From: Streptomyces durocortorensis
GTDB lineage: Bacteria; Actinomycetota; Actinomycetes; Streptomycetales; Streptomycetaceae
Direction of reading: 5' to 3'
DNA: 64,000 nucleotides
NCBI RefSeq assembly: GCF_031760065.1
Contig: NZ_CP134500.1
Location: 3,286,001 to 3,350,000 of the forward strand
A program made the translations under genes and the position numbers. This document shows positions 26,175 through 35,035 of the stretch, piece by piece; position 1 is the stretch's first letter, and every line of letters starts with the position of its first letter. The notes beneath the pieces were generated by a model that was given only the letters and a program-made list of their open reading frames with translations, had not been told where the DNA came from and did not search any database.

Positions 26175-26675
26175 TTAGGCGTCGAGGACCTGCCCGTCCC
26201 GCCGAACGACGGGCTTCTCCACACTCCACGGGAAGTTGATCCACTCATCGGTCTTCTTCCACACGTACTCGCACTTCACGAGGGAGTGGGACTTCTCGTA
26301 GATGACGGCGCTGCGCACCTCGGCGACGTGCTCGACGCAGAAGTCGTGGACGAGCTTGAGCGTCTTGCCCGTGTCGGCGACGTCGTCCGCGATCAGAACC
26401 TTCTTCCGGGAGAAGTCGATCGCATTGGGCACGGGCGCCAGCATGACGGGCATCTCCAAGGTGGTCCCCACCCCGGTGTAGAACTCCACGTTCACCAGGT
26501 GGATGTTCTTGCAGTCCAGCGCGTAGGCGAGCCCGCCCGCGACGAAGACCCCGCCGCGCGCGATGCTGAGCACGACGTCGGGCTCGTAGCCGTCGTCGGC
26601 GACGGCCTGCGCCAGCTCGCGCACGGCCCGCCCGAAGCCCTCGTAAGTAAGGTTTTCCCGCACGTCACTAGCCAT
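26175..26675 (-). CDS. Phosphoribosyltransferase domain protein
   Basis: 166 residues with the PRPP-binding loop VLIADDVADTGKTL (about residues 94-107) and an upstream loop VVLSIARGGVFVAGGLAYAL, typical of the type I phosphoribosyltransferase fold. Length and motifs resemble the purine phosphoribosyltransferase-like proteins found beside dcd in Streptomyces. The base acceptor cannot be read from the sequence. It follows dcd by only six bases on the same strand, so the two probably share a nucleotide-salvage transcript. Confidence 0.85.
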   Translation of the reverse strand: MASDVRENLTYEGFGRAVRELAQAVADDGYEPDVVLSIARGGVFVAGGLAYALDCKNIHLVNVEFYTGVGTTLEMPVMLAPVPNAIDFSRKKVLIADDVADTGKTLKLVHDFCVEHVAEVRSAVIYEKSHSLVKCEYVWKKTDEWINFPWSVEKPVVRRDGQVLDA

Positions 26676-26681
26676 GGTTGA

Positions 26682-27257
26682 TCACACCTGGGTCCGATGG
26701 AAGTTCTGGAACGACCGCGAGGCCGTCGGCCCCCGCTGCCCCTGGTACCGCGACTCGTACCGCTCGGAGCCGTACGGGAACTCGGAGGGCGAGGTCAGCC
26801 GGAACATGCACAGCTGCCCGATCTTCATACCCGGCCACAGCTTGATCGGCAGCGTGGCGAGGTTCGACAGCTCCAGCGTCACGTGACCGGAGAACCCGGG
26901 GTCGATGAACCCGGCCGTCGAGTGCGTCACCAGCCCGAGCCGCCCGAGCGAGCTCTTGCCCTCCAGCCGCGAGGCCAGATCGTCGGGGAGCGAGATCACC
27001 TCGTACGTGGACGCCAGCACGAACTCACCCGGGTGCAGGATGAAAGCCTCATCGCCCTCCGGCTCGACGGTGCGGGTGAGATCGGGCTGTTCCACCGCCG
27101 GGTCGATGTGCGGGTACCGGTGGTTCTCGAACACCCGGAAGTAGCGGTCCAGCCGCACGTCGATGCTCGACGGCTGCACCATCGAAGGGTCGTACGGATC
27201 AATACGGACTCGGCCGGCGTCGATCTCGGCCCGGATGTCCTTGTCTGAGAGAAGCAC
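26682..27257 (-). CDS. dcd: dCTP deaminase
   Basis: 191 residues from the GTG at 27257, the usual actinobacterial length. Family blocks are [54 protein letters not shown], the active-site region [20 protein letters not shown] with [14 protein letters not shown], and the C-terminal [12 protein letters not shown]. It converts dCTP to dUTP for thymidylate synthesis. A longer open frame extends upstream to 27323 but lacks homology there. Confidence 0.95.
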   Translation of the reverse strand: MLLSDKDIRAEIDAGRVRIDPYDPSMVQPSSIDVRLDRYFRVFENHRYPHIDPAVEQPDLTRTVEPEGDEAFILHPGEFVLASTYEVISLPDDLASRLEGKSSLGRLGLVTHSTAGFIDPGFSGHVTLELSNLATLPIKLWPGMKIGQLCMFRLTSPSEFPYGSERYESRYQGQRGPTASRSFQNFHRTQV

Positions 27258-27341
27258 GTCCCGAGGATACGCAGAACGCGCGAGCCCGCCCCAACCGGAC
27301 CACCCGCGCGCACTGCTCCGCACCTCTTCCTGCCCTCGCCC

Positions 27342-27515
27342 CTACCGCCGCTCGACGGCCACCGGCACCGCCTGCCGCAACCGGGCACACCGAGGACACC
27401 GGATCAACCGCCCCGGCCCGATCCGGTCGGCCCCGAGCTGCTGCATCGGGAACGACGAGGTAGCGAAAACGTGCCCTTCGGCACAGCGGACGAGGGTGCG
27501 CTCCATCGACTGCAT
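27342..27515 (-). CDS. Small zinc-ribbon-like protein, 57 residues
   Basis: Starts at ATG 27515 with AAGGGA six bases upstream. Cysteines and histidine are spaced like a small zinc ribbon: RCAEGHVF near the N-terminus and IRCPRCARL near the C-terminus. It is basic and has no signal peptide. Such proteins recur in Streptomyces as short hypotheticals. It faces the same way as dcd, about 85 bases upstream of it. Function unknown. Confidence 0.6.
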   Translation of the reverse strand: MQSMERTLVRCAEGHVFATSSFPMQQLGADRIGPGRLIRCPRCARLRQAVPVAVERR

Positions 27516-27754
27516 CAAGTCCCTTCCCCAACCACATATGGACGAGAAAGCCACATTAGGGGATGAACAGGACGCCGCCCCACACGGCACTCCGACTCCC
27601 CACGCTACGCCCCCAACTCCCGCCAACCACACCCCCGTCCACCCCACTCCTCACCCCGCGCACACGAGAAGGAGACCCCACGGCTCATCCGCCGGGGGCC
27701 TGACATGGGGTACAGTGTTGAGCGGTGCAGCGCCGGTGATCATCGGCATGCTTC

Positions 27755-27828
27755 GCGGGTGTAGTTTAATGGTAGAACATGAGCTTCCCAAGCTCAGAGC
27801 GCGAGTTCGATTCTCGTCACCCGCTCCA
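27755..27828 (+). tRNA. tRNA-Gly (anticodon CCC), also the attachment site of the island
   Basis: A complete cloverleaf: acceptor GCGGGTG/CACCCGC, D arm GTTTAATGGTAGAAC, anticodon stem TGAGC/GCTCA with loop TTCCCAA, T arm GCGAG-TTCGATT-CTCGT, and encoded CCA. The anticodon CCC reads GGG. The 3' 44 bases (27785-27828) are repeated at four downstream places, and more weakly at three others, so this gene is the recombination target that bounds the accessory region. A short U-rich terminator hairpin follows at about 27833-27862. Confidence 0.97.
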
Positions 27829-28188
27829 CTCAAAAGCTCCAGGCCAGCGGCCGGGGGCTTTCTTGTTGTCTAGACCCCTCGCGGGGTGGCGTGCCCTCCG
27901 CGTGCCCTATCTCGGGGACACGCCCTACACGGACCAACTCTGGCCGCCCTTGTGAACGCGCCCTGCCCCTCTCTGCCCGGCGCCTCATCCCTAGTGATCT
28001 GGGACACCGTTGATTCACGCCTGATCGCAACTTGAAGGCGAAAAAGCTGATGCGTTACGCAGTAAATGCACCTCGGTCAGCGGCCCTGCCGCTCATTCCC
28101 GGAAAGGGCCCCAGCACCCGCCCGCACCGGTCTAGCGTTATCAGCATGACAGCCGCAGCCCCCCATCGAGGTCGGCCTTCTGACTCAC
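27829..28188. other. Gap after the tRNA: terminator and attachment flank, no gene seen
   Basis: Holds the tRNA terminator (AAAGCTCC...GGGGCTTTC, then TTGTTGTC), which resembles what follows every other attachment copy. A stretch with repeated GTGCCC follows, resembling the arm sequences seen before later att copies. No convincing reading frame is present before 28189. Confidence 0.5.
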
Positions 28189-28884
28189 TTGCCCCGCCTC
28201 GAATTGCGCTTCAGCTCCAGCGCGTCACTGGTGGCCATGGACGCGGATGATGACCCCGCAACGCTGGAGTGGAGCTGCAAGGCCGTTCTCCCCGTGTGGG
28301 AACCCATGGACGACGAGGAGGTCGCGGAGGGCGAAAGGCTCCTCTCGCCAGATGTATCGCCGTCACGTTCTTCGCGCGACGACGGCGAGGAGCTGACCAT
28401 CTTCAGGATGTCGGACCTCACCCTCGACCTGTGGCGGATCCACCGCATCTACGACTCGCTGGACTCACGGAGCTCCGGTTACGAGCACTTCGCCCGGCTT
28501 TTCGACCCCTCGGGGGGCATGGGGCTGTATGCCGAGTTCGAAGAGTGTCTGATCGGTGGCACCCACGTGGTCCTCATGGATCGAGCCAGGCTTGCTCCCG
28601 CTTGGCGTGGTCTCGGCGGCGTCGGTCGGCTGCTCATCGGGCGCTTGCTTCGCTGGACGACGAACTCGGCGGCCCTGGTGGCCACTCACCCGTTCCCTAT
28701 CGACATCCCAGTCGACGAACGCGACGACAAGGCCAGGCTCGCGAGGGAGACAGCTGTGGTGCAGAAGACATGGCAGTCGCTGGGCTTCGAACCGTTCCAC
28801 GATGACCTGTGGGTGATGCAGCCACACCTGCGGCCCCACGGAGACGCAGTGCAGCGCCTGGAGAACACCCTGCTCGCCAACTGA
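28189..28884 (+). CDS. GNAT-like hypothetical protein
   Basis: 231 residues from a TTG at 28189; ATG 28237 is an alternative start. The middle has an acetyl-CoA-fold flavour: VVLMDRARLAPAWRGLGGVG followed by RLLIGRLLRW, resembling the GNAT loop and helix. I see no substrate-specific motif. It is immediately followed by the 28921 gene (36 bases), so they may be co-transcribed. It is the first cargo gene after the tRNA. No signal peptide or membrane segment. Confidence 0.6.
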   Translation: MPRLELRFSSSASLVAMDADDDPATLEWSCKAVLPVWEPMDDEEVAEGERLLSPDVSPSRSSRDDGEELTIFRMSDLTLDLWRIHRIYDSLDSRSSGYEHFARLFDPSGGMGLYAEFEECLIGGTHVVLMDRARLAPAWRGLGGVGRLLIGRLLRWTTNSAALVATHPFPIDIPVDERDDKARLARETAVVQKTWQSLGFEPFHDDLWVMQPHLRPHGDAVQRLENTLLAN

Positions 28885-28920
28885 GTCCGCCCCTTCCCAT
28901 CTCAGCCAGAAGGATCGTCC

Positions 28921-29427
28921 GTGGGCAAGTTCACCAACTACAAAGATCAGCAGACGCTGCACATCCTGCGCATGATTCATGTCCAGGTCGCCGCTTTCGC
29001 CGCGTCACAGCCCGACGCCACCCTTGCCGACTTCGAGCAGTACATCCGCCTGGAGATGGAAGATTTCGACGCAGAGACCGAAGCGAACAAGCGGTCCGCT
29101 GAAGACGCCGTGCTGACAAAGCCACTAACGGGTCCCCTCGCGGATCCCAATCGGCAGGCGGCCTTCCGGAAACGGCAAGCGGACTCCCCCGCCGACGAAT
29201 CTGTTCGAAGGACATGGTGGGCGGAACAGACCGCCGTGCTGCAGGAGATCAAGGCGCAGGGCATCAAGGAAGCTCTGGACTGGGACTGCCGTGCCTGCGG
29301 AGCACGAATCGGCGATGCCTGCCACACATCTGGCGGGCGGGTTCGAGCCCCGCACTTCCTCAGGGTCACCGACGCGGAACTGCCGTACCATCAGGCTTAC
29401 GGCACCCGCCGACCCCAGCGTGCTTGA
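28921..29427 (+). CDS. Zinc-ribbon protein of mobile-element type
   Basis: 168 residues, GTG start. The first 100 are helical and charged. The C-terminus carries a treble Cys/His pattern, WDCRACGARIGDACHT followed by RVRAPHFLRVTDAE, a small ribbon often found in proteins of actinobacterial phages and integrative elements. Function is unknown. It lies between the GNAT-like gene and the dead integrase. Codon use is a little less GC-biased than core genes. Confidence 0.65.
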   Translation: MGKFTNYKDQQTLHILRMIHVQVAAFAASQPDATLADFEQYIRLEMEDFDAETEANKRSAEDAVLTKPLTGPLADPNRQAAFRKRQADSPADESVRRTWWAEQTAVLQEIKAQGIKEALDWDCRACGARIGDACHTSGGRVRAPHFLRVTDAELPYHQAYGTRRPQRA

Positions 29428-29570
29428 ACCTTCGATGATCCGATTCGCGACCTGCCGGAGAAAATGGTCCGAGGTCGCGTACCGCGAGGCTCGGATCACT
29501 CAGGAGAAGTTCCAGAAGAGACCCTGGCACCGCCACTGATCGGGAACGCACGTCTGCGCTCTGTCCGGTA

Positions 29571-29607
29571 TCGGGGCCGGGACGGCCTGCTGTTGTCCCG
29601 GCCCCGA
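29571..29607. terminator. 13-bp hairpin between convergent genes
   Basis: TCGGGGCCGGGAC (29571-29583) pairs with 29595-29607. It ends the 28921 transcript and the integrase pseudogene transcript. Confidence 0.8.
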
Positions 29608-29611
29608 CTCT

Positions 29612-30430
29612 TCAGGCTTCGCGAACCTGCCTCAGTTGAGCCGCTACCTTGCCTCGGGCAGCCCGCACCCGCGCATCGATACCCCCGGCAACCTCCCGCT
29701 GCCGCGCCCCGTCGGAGTGCTGGTAGATCAGCGCCGCCTTCTCCGAGGACTGGCCGGCGCGAACCATCGTGTCCTTGAGCGTGGCCCCCGACTGGGTGGA
29801 CAAGGTGTGGCCGGTGTGGGGGAGGTCGTAGAAGCGGAAGTCCTCCGGCAGGCCCACCTTGGCGCGGGCCCTGCGCCACTTGCGGCCGAAGGTGGACCGC
29901 CGGAATGGCGCTCCCCGCTCGCCGACGAACAGGAGGCCGTTGGGCTCCTTCTCCGCGTACCAGTCCAGGTGGCGTTTCACCTCGATGTGCAAGAAGGCCG
30001 GGAGGAAGACGGTTCGGCGTCCGGCGGTCGACTTCGTGTCGCCCTCGACTCGGCGGCCCGTGGTCAGCTCCGGCGCGGCGTCGCTAATCCTGGCCGCGAG
30101 CGGTTCGAGCGTGACGTCGGGCCGCCGCAGCGCCGCCTGCTCCTCCGGACGCATCGGCTCGTAGGCGCCGAAGTACACCATCAGCCGCCACCTGGGGCCC
30201 ATGGCGTCCGCGAGCGCGTCTACCTGTTCGACGGTGGCGGTGGGGCGTTCCTTGGCCCTCTCGCTGCCGGCGCCCCTGATGCGGCAAGGGTTGCGGCGGA
30301 TCAGCTCGTCGCCGGCGGCCGTCTCCATGATGGCCTTGAGGAGGCGGTACGGCTTGGCAACGGTCGTCGTGCCGGTTGCCTCCAGCCGCTCGGCCCGCCA
30401 GGTGCGCACACCGGGCTTTCGCGGTGAAGA
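29612..30430 (-). pseudogene. Tyrosine integrase, N-terminally truncated and catalytically dead
   Basis: The C-terminal part of a tyrosine recombinase (about 270 residues). Box I survives as YEPMRPEEQAALRRPDV and the conserved Lys region as KSTAGRRTVFLP. The box II motif, normally H-D-L-R-H-T, reads Y-D-L-P-H-T, so the His and the second catalytic Arg are gone. The box III GH reads GQ (RAGQSSEKAALIYQHS), though the Tyr remains. Upstream of about 30430 the frame runs into transposase-derived DNA instead of the integrase N-terminus. This was presumably the integrase of the tRNA-proximal element. It should not recombine DNA. Confidence 0.85.
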
Positions 30431-30449
30431 GTGTTGCGAGGGATGCAAT

Positions 30450-30560
30450 TTTGGTACGAGCGCGGACAACGCACTCGCCGAGTCCTTCAACACGACCCTC
30501 AAACGCGAAACGCTCCATGGCGCCCACCGCTTCGGCGGAGCCCGCACCTGTGCTCTGACG
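30450..30560 (+). pseudogene. IS3-family transposase fragment
   Basis: The plus-strand frame reads GTSADNALAESFNTTLKRET and then LHGAHRFGGART, the characteristic end of the IS3-family integrase-like transposase domain. Only about 35 residues remain, with no inverted repeats visible. It abuts the truncated end of the integrase, so the insertion (or a deletion from it) probably removed the integrase N-terminus. Confidence 0.75.
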
Positions 30561-30569
30561 TCGCGTGCC

Positions 30570-30602
30570 GCCCGGGTCCGGCATGGTGTGCCGGAGCCGG
30601 GC
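30570..30602. terminator. Hairpin downstream of the M14 gene
   Basis: GCCCGGGTCCGGCA pairs with TGCCGGAGCCGGGC with a mismatch, around a five-base loop, eleven bases after the carboxypeptidase stop. Confidence 0.65.
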
Positions 30603-30613
30603 GGGTGGCCGAG

Positions 30614-32386
30614 TCAGAGGGAGAGAGTCCAGGTGTCGAGGGTGCCCGTGTCGTACCGGGCGGTGTCCTGGACGCGGAGCGACCACGTGCCGTTGGGCGC
30701 CTCGCCGGACAGGTCGGCCGTGTAGGTCTCGTGGATGTCGTCGGCGCTGTCCCCGCCGCTGGCGCTCTTCAGCGCGTAGACGGTGCCGTCGGGGGCGATC
30801 AGGTCGACGACGAGGTCACCGCGCCAGGTGTGCTCGACGTGGACCTCGACGGTGCTGGCGTCCGACGCGTTGCCGGTGCAGCCCGAGATCTCGATGCTGC
30901 TGGTGACGGCTGGGCCGTTGTCGGGGATGGCGACGTTCGTCCCGTTGGTGGCGCTGCACTCCGAGGGCGGGGGTGTGGTGCCGCCCCCGTAGGGGTTCTC
31001 GGCGTGCTCCGCCGCGTAGACCAGCATGGGCTTGACCTGGTTCCAGAACGTGTCCTGGCAGGAGTAGCTGGGGTGGAAGCCGCCACAGGTGCCGCCGGAG
31101 GGGCCGACCTCCCAGGTGAAGCTGGGCACACCGAGGTCGTCGTAGGCCCAGTCGTCGTGGCTGCCGCTGGCGTTGTAGAGGATCTCGCCGGGCTGGCCGT
31201 ACTGCCAGCCGCCCGCCAGGTTCGCCATGTCCTTGGCCATGGTGCGCAGCGCGGCGTCGTTGCCGGTGTCGATGGAGGAGTTGAATCCCCAGGGGAACAG
31301 CACCATGTTGGAGTAGCTGTGCAGGGTGACGAACATGCCCTGGGTGTCGGAGTCGGCAGGGGCGTTGTCACCGGCGGGGCGGGTGTCCGGGAACAGGTCG
31401 CGGTAGAGGGCGTGGAGGGCCTGGGTCTCGGTCTCGGAGTCCGCGGAGGGGCCCTTGTAGACCTTGGAGCACGGGTTGGAGCTGGTACCGGCGCCGCCCC
31501 AGTGGCTGCCGTTGTTGCGGTTGAGGTCGATGCCCTCACCGCCGTAGGAGCCCTCGGAGCAGCCGCTGCTGTGGCTGTGGTTGGCGTTCTTGCGGTGCCA
31601 CTGCTGCCCGCTGGGCCCGCCCGTGAAGCCCTGCTGGACCATGTCGACGCCGTCGGGGTTGCCGATCGGCACGACCCAGATCTCCCGGTTGTCCAGGATC
31701 TCGGTGGCCGTCGGGTCGGTGCCGTAGCCGTCGGTGAGGTAGTCGATCCAGCGGTAGGCCATCTCGCCGGTACTCAACTCCCTTGCGTGGACCTGGGCCT
31801 GGACGAGGAACCGCGGCTTGGAGGAGTCCGGGCTCAGCCGGCAGTCGCCGGACTGCTTCTTGGTGATGCATATGGCTTTGAGGTCGTAGCCGTTCGGCCG
31901 GCCGGTGGCCTTGCGCCAGGAGTCGCCGACATCGAAGACGGTGGCCAGGCCGGAGTGGTCGGAGGCGACCTGGTCCAGGTGGGCGTACTGGGCGTTGACG
32001 GTGCGATAGCCGCCGTAGTAGGTCTCCTCGGCGACCTTCGCGGTCAGCCGCGGGGCCTGGCCACTGCGCTTGGGCGGCCCCCAGGGGGCTGGGCTCAGCC
32101 GCTGCTCGACGGTGGCCGCCAGTCCGGCGGCCCTGAGGTCCTCGGCGGTGCCGGCGTCGCCGAGGACGAACAGGTCGTCGCCCTCGCGGTCTTCGATCAG
32201 GTCGAAGCCGGCGAGCTTGCTGTCCGCCGCGTGTGATCCGTCGTGGACGCGGTAGACGTAGGGGCGTTCGTCCTGCGCCGATGCGGGGTTGTCGGGTGGC
32301 GGGGCAGCGGCACCGTAGCCGGTGCCGACCGCCAGCGCGGCCGTCGTGGCGGCCGCAACCAGCCAGAAGGTCGTTTTTCTACGCAC
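30614..32386 (-). CDS. Secreted M14 zinc carboxypeptidase with P/proprotein-convertase domain
   Basis: 590 residues, GTG start after GAGG. A signal peptide (residues 1-28) is followed by a propeptide-like region, then the M14 domain: zinc motif in QVHARELSTGEMAY, IWVVPIGNPDG, DLNRNNGSHWGG, TLHSYSNMVLFPWG, and the catalytic Glu region SFTWEVGPSG. After a Pro/Ser linker (GGGTTPPPSE) comes a P-domain of about 115 residues (HTWRGDLVVDLIAPDGTVYA). It should remove C-terminal residues from extracellular peptides. Cargo of the youngest island segment; otherwise a typical Streptomyces exoenzyme. Confidence 0.92.
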   Translation of the reverse strand: MRRKTTFWLVAAATTAALAVGTGYGAAAPPPDNPASAQDERPYVYRVHDGSHAADSKLAGFDLIEDREGDDLFVLGDAGTAEDLRAAGLAATVEQRLSPAPWGPPKRSGQAPRLTAKVAEETYYGGYRTVNAQYAHLDQVASDHSGLATVFDVGDSWRKATGRPNGYDLKAICITKKQSGDCRLSPDSSKPRFLVQAQVHARELSTGEMAYRWIDYLTDGYGTDPTATEILDNREIWVVPIGNPDGVDMVQQGFTGGPSGQQWHRKNANHSHSSGCSEGSYGGEGIDLNRNNGSHWGGAGTSSNPCSKVYKGPSADSETETQALHALYRDLFPDTRPAGDNAPADSDTQGMFVTLHSYSNMVLFPWGFNSSIDTGNDAALRTMAKDMANLAGGWQYGQPGEILYNASGSHDDWAYDDLGVPSFTWEVGPSGGTCGGFHPSYSCQDTFWNQVKPMLVYAAEHAENPYGGGTTPPPSECSATNGTNVAIPDNGPAVTSSIEISGCTGNASDASTVEVHVEHTWRGDLVVDLIAPDGTVYALKSASGGDSADDIHETYTADLSGEAPNGTWSLRVQDTARYDTGTLDTWTLSL

Positions 32387-32662
32387 GTGAACCTCATTCA
32401 GTGGGGGGTAGCGGTCGGTTACCGCCGTATGACGAGGTGGTGCTGGCGACTGTAGTCATGGACATGATTAGCCAGAGCTGTCGGATCTGTGAATGCGCCG
32501 GTGCCTGCGATCCCGGACAATGTCCGATTCCCACGCCATCCGACCGGCGCGGAAGGCTGAAACACACTCTTGACGGTGGCTGGAGTGCCAACCCGGCGTC
32601 CGGGCGCGCCCGACGGTCCCGTCGGCGCCAGAAGGTACACATGTTCCTGTGAGAACCGATCG

Positions 32663-33220
32663 GTTTCGGCCCTGCCGAGAACGACGCGTACCTCGCCCTG
32701 CTCGATCTGAACCGGGCGACGACGAAGGAGCTGGGCGAGCTTCTCGGCGTCCCGGCGCCACTGATCGAGCATCAGCGCGGTGAGTTCGCCCGGATGTGGT
32801 CGGACGTCGAGGAGCTGGCGGGCCAGCCTCGCGCCGGGTCCGGACGCCCCCGGTGGGGCGTTTCCGTCGTCGAACTGCTGGAGGGCGAGGACGCGGTGAT
32901 CGCTGCGGTGGCCCGCGCCCAGCTCCAGGCGCGGGACGAGGTCAGCTCCGTCAACGCCCGCCCTGCGCCGGCGGTACATCGGCGGTGGCTCGGGCAGCCT
33001 CGACGACCTCGAACTCAACCGGCTGGCGGCCGGGGTGTCCTACCAGTGCGTCTACTCGCGCGAGGCACTGGAAGCGCCGGAGACCCCGGAGGCCATGCGG
33101 TGTGCATCGAGGCTCTGGTCGCGCCCTGCGGTGTGGTGCGGCCAGCTCGAACGAGCGGGACAGGTGGGCGGGCGCGGACCCCCTCGCGGGCGCGGGCCTC
33201 CACCCGCTCTCACCACTACC
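32663..33220 (+). pseudogene. Frameshifted TrmB/LuxR-type regulator
   Basis: One frame reads GPAENDAYLALLDLNRATTK and ELGELLGVPAPLIEHQ, a TrmB-type HTH start. Homology then continues in another frame as RRYIGGGSGSLDDLELNRLA and AGVSYQCVYSREALEAPETP, and a further shift follows near 33100. The C-terminal HTH is missing. The same architecture is intact at 13902-14894. It lies directly against the second att copy, so decay may be linked to the insertion. Confidence 0.7.
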
Positions 33221-33338
33221 GCACCGGTGGGAACGGTCAGCAGCGGTCAGTAGGAGTGTGATCCCAGCACCAGCAATCACACCCCCGTTGCCTGCTCGAC
33301 GCATCTGACCTGCGCGAATCCATCCCCAGATCATGGGA

Positions 33339-33382
33339 TTCCCAAGCTCAGAGCGCGAGTTCGATTCTCGTCACCCGCTCCA
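33339..33382 (+). repeat. att copy 2: 44-bp repeat of the tRNA-Gly 3' end
   Basis: Identical to tRNA positions 27785-27828, including the encoded CCA, starting TTCCCAAGCTCAGAGCGCGA. The tRNA 5' half is absent, so this is not a gene. A 12-bp terminator hairpin follows (33388-33414), as after the real tRNA. It marks the distal end of segment 1. Confidence 0.95.
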
Positions 33383-33387
33383 TGATG

Positions 33388-33414
33388 AAGGCCCTGGTCG
33401 GAGACCAGGGCCTT
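33388..33414 (+). terminator. Hairpin following att copy 2
   Basis: AAGGCCCTGGTC (33388-33399) pairs perfectly with 33403-33414 around GGA, followed by GTTTGTTG. The same kind of hairpin follows each att copy. Confidence 0.85.
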
Positions 33415-33466
33415 GTTTGTTGTCTGGGGACCTGTCCAGGCGTCGCGTTCCCTCGGCGTGAACGAA

Positions 33467-34309
33467 TCAGCGGCTCATTTCTGACCGGAGCTGGGAGAGG
33501 ACATGCACGACCGTCAGGTCGTACTGGTCTTTGTCTTGCCCCCAGAGGGCGAGCACCCGAGCCGTGGCCTCGGCCATGTCCGTGGGCAGATCAGACGCGC
33601 GGAGACTAGCGGCGACCTCTTCCATCTCAGGTGCCCAGCGCCAGGCTCGGGCTGCAACACTCGGCAGATACTCCGGATCGGAGAGGATCGCGGAGATCAT
33701 GACCTCGGCTTCGGCTGTGAGCTGGTCACCGACTCCATGGGCGTCGGCGAGCGCGTGAGCGATTCCGGCGAGGGTGCGGGCGGCCTTCTGGTAGCTGGAG
33801 AAGGCCATCTTCAGCGCGGAAGCGGAACCGACTGTGTCCCCGACGCGGCACACGTGCAGCGCAGAGTCCGTGAACAGCGACGCCACCAGCTCGACGGCAG
33901 AGTCGGCCCCTGCGAGATAGAGCCGTGTGGCACGCCCCTGGCCTGGCGGCTGACCGAAAACGGCACCGTCGACAACTGCGGAGCCAGGGCGGGTCTCGTC
34001 AGCGATGCGCCGTACGCGTTGAGGGCTGATGGCGTTGACGTCGGCGTACACCCCCGCGAAGCCGTGCGCTGCCACCGCCGCCGCGACGTCCTCCGCCGCC
34101 TGTGGTGGGCAGACCGAGAGAACGACCGCGCTTCTGGACAGCGCCTCCGCGAGCGAGTCGTACGCCGTGGCACCGGCCTCTCTCCCTCGGACCCAGGTGT
34201 TCTCGCTGCGGCCCTTGGTCACCGACAGCGCCTCATGGCCGCCGGCGACGATTTCGGCGGTGATCGCCGCGCCCATGGTTCCAGGGTGGAGGACGGTCAC
34301 GGTGATCAC
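33467..34309 (-). CDS. NAD(P)-dependent oxidoreductase (6-phosphogluconate dehydrogenase-like fold)
   Basis: 280 residues, GTG start. The N-terminal Rossmann motif reads VLHPGTMGAAITAEIVAGGH, and the substrate-binding region is SAVVDGAVFGQPPGQG. The second domain, with KMAFSSYQKAARTLAGIAHA, resembles the DUF1932 C-terminal domain of this superfamily. Substrate unknown; related proteins reduce imines or hydroxy acids. It is alone between att copies 2 and 3 apart from small genes, in the opposite orientation to them. Cargo role unclear. Confidence 0.8.
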   Translation of the reverse strand: MITVTVLHPGTMGAAITAEIVAGGHEALSVTKGRSENTWVRGREAGATAYDSLAEALSRSAVVLSVCPPQAAEDVAAAVAAHGFAGVYADVNAISPQRVRRIADETRPGSAVVDGAVFGQPPGQGRATRLYLAGADSAVELVASLFTDSALHVCRVGDTVGSASALKMAFSSYQKAARTLAGIAHALADAHGVGDQLTAEAEVMISAILSDPEYLPSVAARAWRWAPEMEEVAASLRASDLPTDMAEATARVLALWGQDKDQYDLTVVHVLSQLRSEMSR

Positions 34310-34477
34310 TGGCTGCCTCCGGCGGTGTGCGTCGACTTCGAGGACGAACTGCGGCCGTTCTACCTCGACCTCGACGCCTGCGGATTCACGCCGACCACGG
34401 CCGACCTCCTCACCCTCTGGCTTTTCGGCCGGCCCGTCCCCGGCCGTACCATACGGCCCTACCTACAGGGAGGTGTC

Positions 34478-34756
34478 GTGAAGCGGCGATGGAAATGGAT
34501 GCTGGTCTGCAGCGTTCCCGCGCTCGGGTTCTCGGGGCTCGCCGTCGCGGCACTCGTGGCGTTCGTCGCCGACGGCCCGACGGCCGAGTTCTGGTTCCCT
34601 ACCAAGGGCTCGGACAGCATGATGAGCGCCGGGGGCGCGTCCCTCTCCTATGCCCTCGTGGCGGCCCTCGGCTTCGCGATCGCGTGGTCCGTGTCGGAGG
34701 GCGCCGACCGGACCGGGCCGGCGGATGGCGAGGACCCGCCCACCGACGCCCGCTGA
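34478..34756 (+). CDS. Small membrane protein, 92 residues
   Basis: The GTG at 34478 has GGGAGG five bases upstream. After a KRRWKW basic start come two membrane helices (MLVCSVPALGFSGLAVAALV and LSYALVAALGFAIAWSV) joined by an outside loop with FWFPTKGSDSMMSAGG. The tail is acidic. No family recognised. A good terminator follows at 34775. Confidence 0.7.
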   Translation: MKRRWKWMLVCSVPALGFSGLAVAALVAFVADGPTAEFWFPTKGSDSMMSAGGASLSYALVAALGFAIAWSVSEGADRTGPADGEDPPTDAR

Positions 34757-34774
34757 CACCGCCGACGAACGAAC

Positions 34775-34816
34775 ACAGGGCCCCCGCCCGCGGAGAAACT
34801 GCGGGCGGGGCCCTGT
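34775..34816 (+). terminator. Hairpin terminator
   Basis: ACAGGGCCCCCGCCCGC pairs with GCGGGCGGGGCCCTGT, with one extra C on the left, after the small membrane protein. Confidence 0.85.
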
Positions 34817-34822
34817 TCAGGC

Positions 34823-35035
34823 GTGTGGGCTACTTCTTGCCTGGGTCTGACTCGCATCACCGTCACGCTCCCCAGCGACCAGGTGGCGGAAGCCGTACCC
34901 GGCCAGATCAGGCGCCAGCTCTTGGGCGACGCCCTTCGACGCCACGAGGAAGAACACGGGCAGTTCAGCGACGAGGAGGCCCGGGCGAAGGTCTTCGGCT
35001 CCGCCGCCTCCTCCAAAGGCGCGGACGCCGCGTGA
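34823..35035 (+). CDS. VapB-like antitoxin, internally shortened
   Basis: About 70 residues. TRITVTLPSDQVAE joins directly to AVPGQIRRQLLGDALRRHEE. In family members I remember, a segment of about 14 residues lies between these blocks, so an in-frame internal deletion is likely. The usual start codon is also not evident; the GTG at 34823 is the only in-frame option. The stop overlaps the toxin start (GTGA), the normal toxin-antitoxin coupling. DNA binding and toxin neutralisation may be impaired. Confidence 0.6.
   Translation: MWATSCLGLTRITVTLPSDQVAEAVPGQIRRQLLGDALRRHEEEHGQFSDEEARAKVFGSAASSKGADAA

Noticed and set aside
30431..32236. 601-codon frame opposite the M14 carboxypeptidase
   Set aside because: Antisense shadow of a gene with a signal peptide and zinc motif.
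28189..33338. A complete integrative conjugative element
   Set aside because: No replication, FtsK-like transfer or excisionase gene is present and the integrase is dead, so it is at most a remnant.
33339..33382. Possible second tRNA-Gly gene at this and the other tRNA-like repeats
   Set aside because: Only the 3' half of the cloverleaf is present at 33339, 35609, 42589 and 47167; acceptor 5' strand and D arm are missing, so they are attachment repeats.
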